DNA of 64,000 bases, taken from positions 3,808,888 to 3,872,887 of the forward strand of contig NC_081153.1 of NCBI RefSeq assembly GCF_958295425.1, given 5' to 3'. The stretch comes from Solea solea (taxonomy: Eukaryota > Chordata > Actinopteri > Pleuronectiformes > Soleidae). A program made the position numbers and the translations under genes. This document shows, one piece after another, positions 61,411 through 64,000 of this stretch. Each line of letters begins with the position of its first letter. Positions within the stretch are counted from its first letter, which is position 1. The notes under the pieces were generated by a model, which made no database searches, was not told where the DNA came from, and was given only the letters and a program-made list of their open reading frames with translations.

Positions 61411-61464
61411 GGGAGCCCGAGTGGGAGTGGCTTCGTTGAAAAATCAGGATGGAGACAGACGCTG

Positions 61465-61469
61465 ATTGG
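61465..61469 (-). promoter_or_regulatory. Proximal inverted CCAAT box of sox4 promoter
   Basis: ATTGG in the context TGATTGGCTG is an inverted CCAAT box about 22 bp upstream of the TATA-like box. Paired CCAAT boxes in opposite orientation next to a TATA-like element form a compact core promoter. Confidence 0.6.
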
Positions 61470-61490
61470 CTGTCGCGTCTTGGATGAGGC

Positions 61491-61499
61491 GATAAAAGG
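61491..61499 (+). promoter_or_regulatory. sox4: TATA-like box of sox4
   Basis: GATAAAAGG lies about 470 bp upstream of the sox4 ATG. If used, it would place transcription start about 25-30 bp downstream, near 61518-61526, giving a leader of roughly 440 nt. The position fits the CCAAT boxes just upstream. Start-site mapping would be needed to confirm it. Confidence 0.6.
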
Positions 61500-61519
61500 G
61501 CGAAGTTCTGCTCGTTGTG

Positions 61520-61961
61520 TTTACAGTAATATTACAGAGCGCAAAGGAAACAGGGGAGACTATGAGAAAACGCAGCTGCTTCATTCAGCCACATGGTTCC
61601 TCCACCGCACAGACAAGCTGCGCTGCAGACAGCCTGGTTCACTTAAAGGACTTGCTCTGCTGTTTCCCACCACGGCGCGTTTCCACTCCTGCAGGGCGAG
61701 TTTTTAGCCGCACGGGCAGTTGAAAGTTGCTGTTTTAAAAGAGCTGGGATTTTTTTTTGCTCTCTTTTTCTTTTGCTCCTGTGAATGAACAGTTGTGAGA
61801 TCAAGTGTCTACAGGGCGGACTGAACTGATCTGAACTGAACAGAGACAACGAGAGACTTAGGTGAACTTTGTTTTACACATCTCTGTCTGTCAGAGATAA
61901 AGAGGAGTTTCTATTTCCACTTGAAGTTTGTGAAAGCCAGCACTCGGCAGAGGAGGAGAGC
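61520..61961 (+). other. sox4: Predicted 5' leader of sox4, with three upstream ORFs
   Basis: The start is inferred from the TATA-like box. Three upstream ATGs open short frames that close before the sox4 start: 61562-61723 (53 aa, A at -3), 61593-61646 (17 aa, different frame) and 61785-61829 (14 aa). None overlaps the sox4 ATG, so reinitiation or leaky scanning is possible. No splice signal is needed, as expected for SoxC genes. Confidence 0.6.
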
Positions 61962-63089
61962 ATGGTGCAGCACATGAGCCAGGCAGAGAGCGCGCACGCT
62001 CACTCCCCCGGCGGGGACTCCACGGACACGGGAGAGATGGACCTGGAGATGGATGCGTCTCCGACCCCCGCGTCTCCCTCATCCGGGGGGCGCAGCGACT
62101 TGGCGTGGTGCAAGACTCCGACAGGGCACATCAAGAGACCCATGAACGCGTTCATGGTGTGGTCACAGATCGAGAGGAGGAAGATCATGGAGCAGTCGCC
62201 GGACATGCACAACGCGGAGATCTCCAAGAGACTGGGGAAGCGCTGGAAGCTGCTCAAAGACACGGACAAGATCCCGTTCATCCGCGAGGCGGAGCGGCTC
62301 AGACTCAAACACATGGCAGACTACCCTGACTACAAGTACCGGCCCAGGAAGAAGGTGAAATCAGGGAGCGGAGCGAGTAAGCAGGCGGAGCGCGGGGAGA
62401 AGAGCGGGGAGCGCAGCGCCAAAGCCGGCGTGAAAAGAAGCCCCGCGTCCAAAGGAGTGAGCAGGACACACAGGCAGGGGAGTTTGAAGAGCGCCGCGGG
62501 ACTGCAGGACTACGCGTCTCCCGGTGACCACCAGGCGCTCTTCAAATCCAGACCAGTGTCTGGGGCAAGGCAGATCCCGGAGAAGCGCGCGGGAGAGGCG
62601 AGGCGCAGCCACTTGTTCGGCGGGGCAGGCAGCCTGGAGAGCGGGCCTCCCTCAGTCGGAGTTCCGGCCAGTCCCACACTGAGCAGCTCGGCAGAGTCCA
62701 GTGACCCGCTCAGTCTGTACGAGGAGCAGAGTCCCGCGACCAGCGAGTCCTCAACACACACCGCGCGCCTCAGGTACACACGCGCCTCCTCCCCGACACC
62801 ATCAGCCTCCCACTCTTCCTCGTCTGTGTCATCATCATCATCATCATCGGATGAAGAGTTTGAAGACGAGCGGGTCGACCCGAACCCGAGTCCCGGCTTT
62901 GAGAGCATGTCCCTGGGTGGCATGGGCTTCTCCGACACGGAGCTCGACCGAGACTTGGACTGGAGCTTCGGGGAGTGCGGGGCGGGGTCTCACTTCGACT
63001 TCCCCGACTACTGCACGCCGGAGGTGAGCGAGATGATCTCAGGAGACTGGCTGGAGTCCACTATCTCCAACCTGGTGTTCACCTACTGA
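61962..63089 (+). CDS. sox4: Sox4, SoxC-group HMG-box transcription factor (375 aa, single exon)
   Basis: Nuclear DNA-binding transcription factor of the SoxC group (Sox4/Sox11/Sox12), acting in neural, mesenchymal and endocrine progenitors (family knowledge). Seen here: the HMG box spans residues ~57-125 with the RPMNAFMVW signature, [11 protein letters not shown] and [10 protein letters not shown], which fit Sox4 better than Sox11 (SKIERR, RWKMLKDSEK). A basic stretch, RPRKKVK, follows at ~127-133. A serine run then an acidic patch (DEEFEDE) lies at ~283-303. The C-terminal activation domain at ~343-375 contains [18 protein letters not shown] and ends NLVFTY, the Sox4 form. The start is the ATG at 61962 (A at -3, G at +4). 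The same frame is open upstream to 61866, but it contains no ATG and has a TGA at 61863-61865. The protein is shorter than mammalian SOX4 (~474 aa) because the Gly/Ala-rich linker is small. No frameshift is seen. The sox4a/sox4b assignment is open. Confidence 0.97.
   Translation: MVQHMSQAESAHAHSPGGDSTDTGEMDLEMDASPTPASPSSGGRSDLAWCKTPTGHIKRPMNAFMVWSQIERRKIMEQSPDMHNAEISKRLGKRWKLLKDTDKIPFIREAERLRLKHMADYPDYKYRPRKKVKSGSGASKQAERGEKSGERSAKAGVKRSPASKGVSRTHRQGSLKSAAGLQDYASPGDHQALFKSRPVSGARQIPEKRAGEARRSHLFGGAGSLESGPPSVGVPASPTLSSSAESSDPLSLYEEQSPATSESSTHTARLRYTRASSPTPSASHSSSSVSSSSSSSDEEFEDERVDPNPSPGFESMSLGGMGFSDTELDRDLDWSFGECGAGSHFDFPDYCTPEVSEMISGDWLESTISNLVFTY
62130..62336 (+). other. sox4: HMG-box segment of sox4
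   Basis: This segment encodes residues ~57-125 of Sox4, the L-shaped three-helix domain that binds the minor groove at AACAAT-type sites and bends DNA (family knowledge). The minor-groove wedge residues lie in RPMNAFMVW. The segment ends just before the basic RPRKKVK stretch, which acts as a nuclear localisation signal in Sox proteins. All residues I can compare with the SoxC consensus are present, so the domain should be functional. Confidence 0.95.
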
Positions 63090-64000
63090 CCTGAACACTG
63101 ACCACTGTGGAGAGGAACCGCGACTTTCCTCCACGTTTTTGAGCAGTTCACACCCCCCGCAGACATGCGCGTGAGTCCAGACCTGAATATTACCGCCATT
63201 CTTTCACTAAATAAGGGAGAGTGAAGAAGACAGGGCAGAAAAAAACGGCCTGTGTGCGCGTTGAAGCTGCAGGAACGCGCCGCTCACAGACTTGGACAGA
63301 GCGTGGTGCGCCTGTACGGGAGCGCGCAAACGGGGGTGGTGGGAGGATGCTTAGTTTGCATCGGGACACAGAGGAGGAGTGAATGTAAGCAGCGCGAGCA
63401 GTGGAACACACGAACTTCAGCTCAACTGTTCAACCTGATCCACAGAGGATCCACGAGGACTGAGACTGAACTTTGAAATCTTCACGTCATTTCGGGGAAA
63501 ATGGACACTTAACTGGAAAGCTCCTCATGTTAGGTTATGTTTAAGGTGTAACCAATTAACATTGACCATCAAGTTGCTATTCAGGTGCAGTTTTTTTATC
63601 CCAGTCTCGAAATAGTTTCAATATCAGCACGCATGCCCTCCAGAGACGAGGAGGATTTTGTTGTGGTTTAATGCGTAAAAATATGTCATTGCTGCGTAAT
63701 TACGCAATTTGTGTGACCATAGGACACAGTTCACTATCACCAGCTTCTCTTTCAACGGCAGGACTTTCAGAACAAACAAAAAAAAAAAACAAAGACTGAC
63801 TCCAACTTTCAGAAAGCCCTTTTCTGAACCTTTTAAAACACTCAGTGCACAATTCAGGACCAATGTTTTCCCCCGACGCGCATCCTTTCTGCCTAGTGCT
63901 TCAACTTTGTAGTTCCTCTGTGTCAGATGACGTTTTTTTATATTGATGTATTTATACCGGCCAAACTTTTTTATACATAGAAGTATTGTTCTCGTACAGG
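63090..64000 (+). other. sox4: Partial 3' UTR of sox4
   Basis: The sequence after the TGA becomes AT-rich, with an ATTTA-containing stretch near 63945-63955. I see no AATAAA signal before the window ends. Vertebrate Sox4 mRNAs have long 3' UTRs, so the transcript probably continues beyond 64000. The frames here show no sign of coding. Confidence 0.75.

Noticed and set aside
61869..61961. N-terminal extension of sox4 to give a 406-residue protein
   Set aside because: Position 61869 is TTG, no ATG exists in this frame between the TGA at 61863 and the ATG at 61962, and SoxC proteins begin with MVQ.

Overview
The window looks like vertebrate, most likely teleost fish, nuclear DNA. It carries dense (CA)n/(GT)n, (CT)n and trinucleotide microsatellites, many short non-autonomous DNA transposons with fish-type ends, and tRNA-derived SINEs. 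It has no operon structure, no ribosome-binding-site spacing and no dense coding. The species cannot be named from the sequence.

Only one protein-coding gene can be supported: an intact, intron-less SoxC gene at 61962-63089 on the + strand, recognised as sox4. It has the SoxC HMG box near the N-terminus, a serine/acidic region, and the SOX4-type C-terminal activation helix ending in NLVFTY. A compact promoter lies upstream (two CCAAT boxes in opposite orientations and a GATAAAAG TATA-like box), followed by a leader of about 440 nt with three short upstream ORFs. The 3' UTR runs off the right edge of the window. Whether it is the sox4a or sox4b paralogue is unresolved.

The remaining ~61 kb is non-coding and fits the gene desert that flanks SOX4 in vertebrates. 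It holds microsatellites throughout and a set of transposable elements whose boundaries can often be read directly: a TTAA-flanked piggyBac-like MITE (8863-9717) with an inverted relative (19889-20534); a multi-copy element with an internal length-variable repeat (17217-18170); a MITE with a hAT element inside it (23422-24199); MITEs at 36130-36430 and 36686-36966; two hAT elements with perfect 8-bp target-site duplications (38784-39243, 48744-49087); and a three-level nest at 51986-53976 whose core contains a perfect 30-bp inverted repeat. tRNA-derived SINEs lie near 13.8, 37.3, 39.7 and 59.3 kb.

Regulatory candidates in the desert are two RFX X-box palindromes (40885, 54927), two CTCF-like motifs in convergent orientation (28750 forward, 59726 reverse), several AT-rich blocks with homeodomain-type TAAT cores, and a TATA box followed by a consensus splice donor at 48179-48237. 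All of these are motif-level hypotheses. No CRISPR array, rRNA gene, canonical tRNA gene or second protein gene was found.
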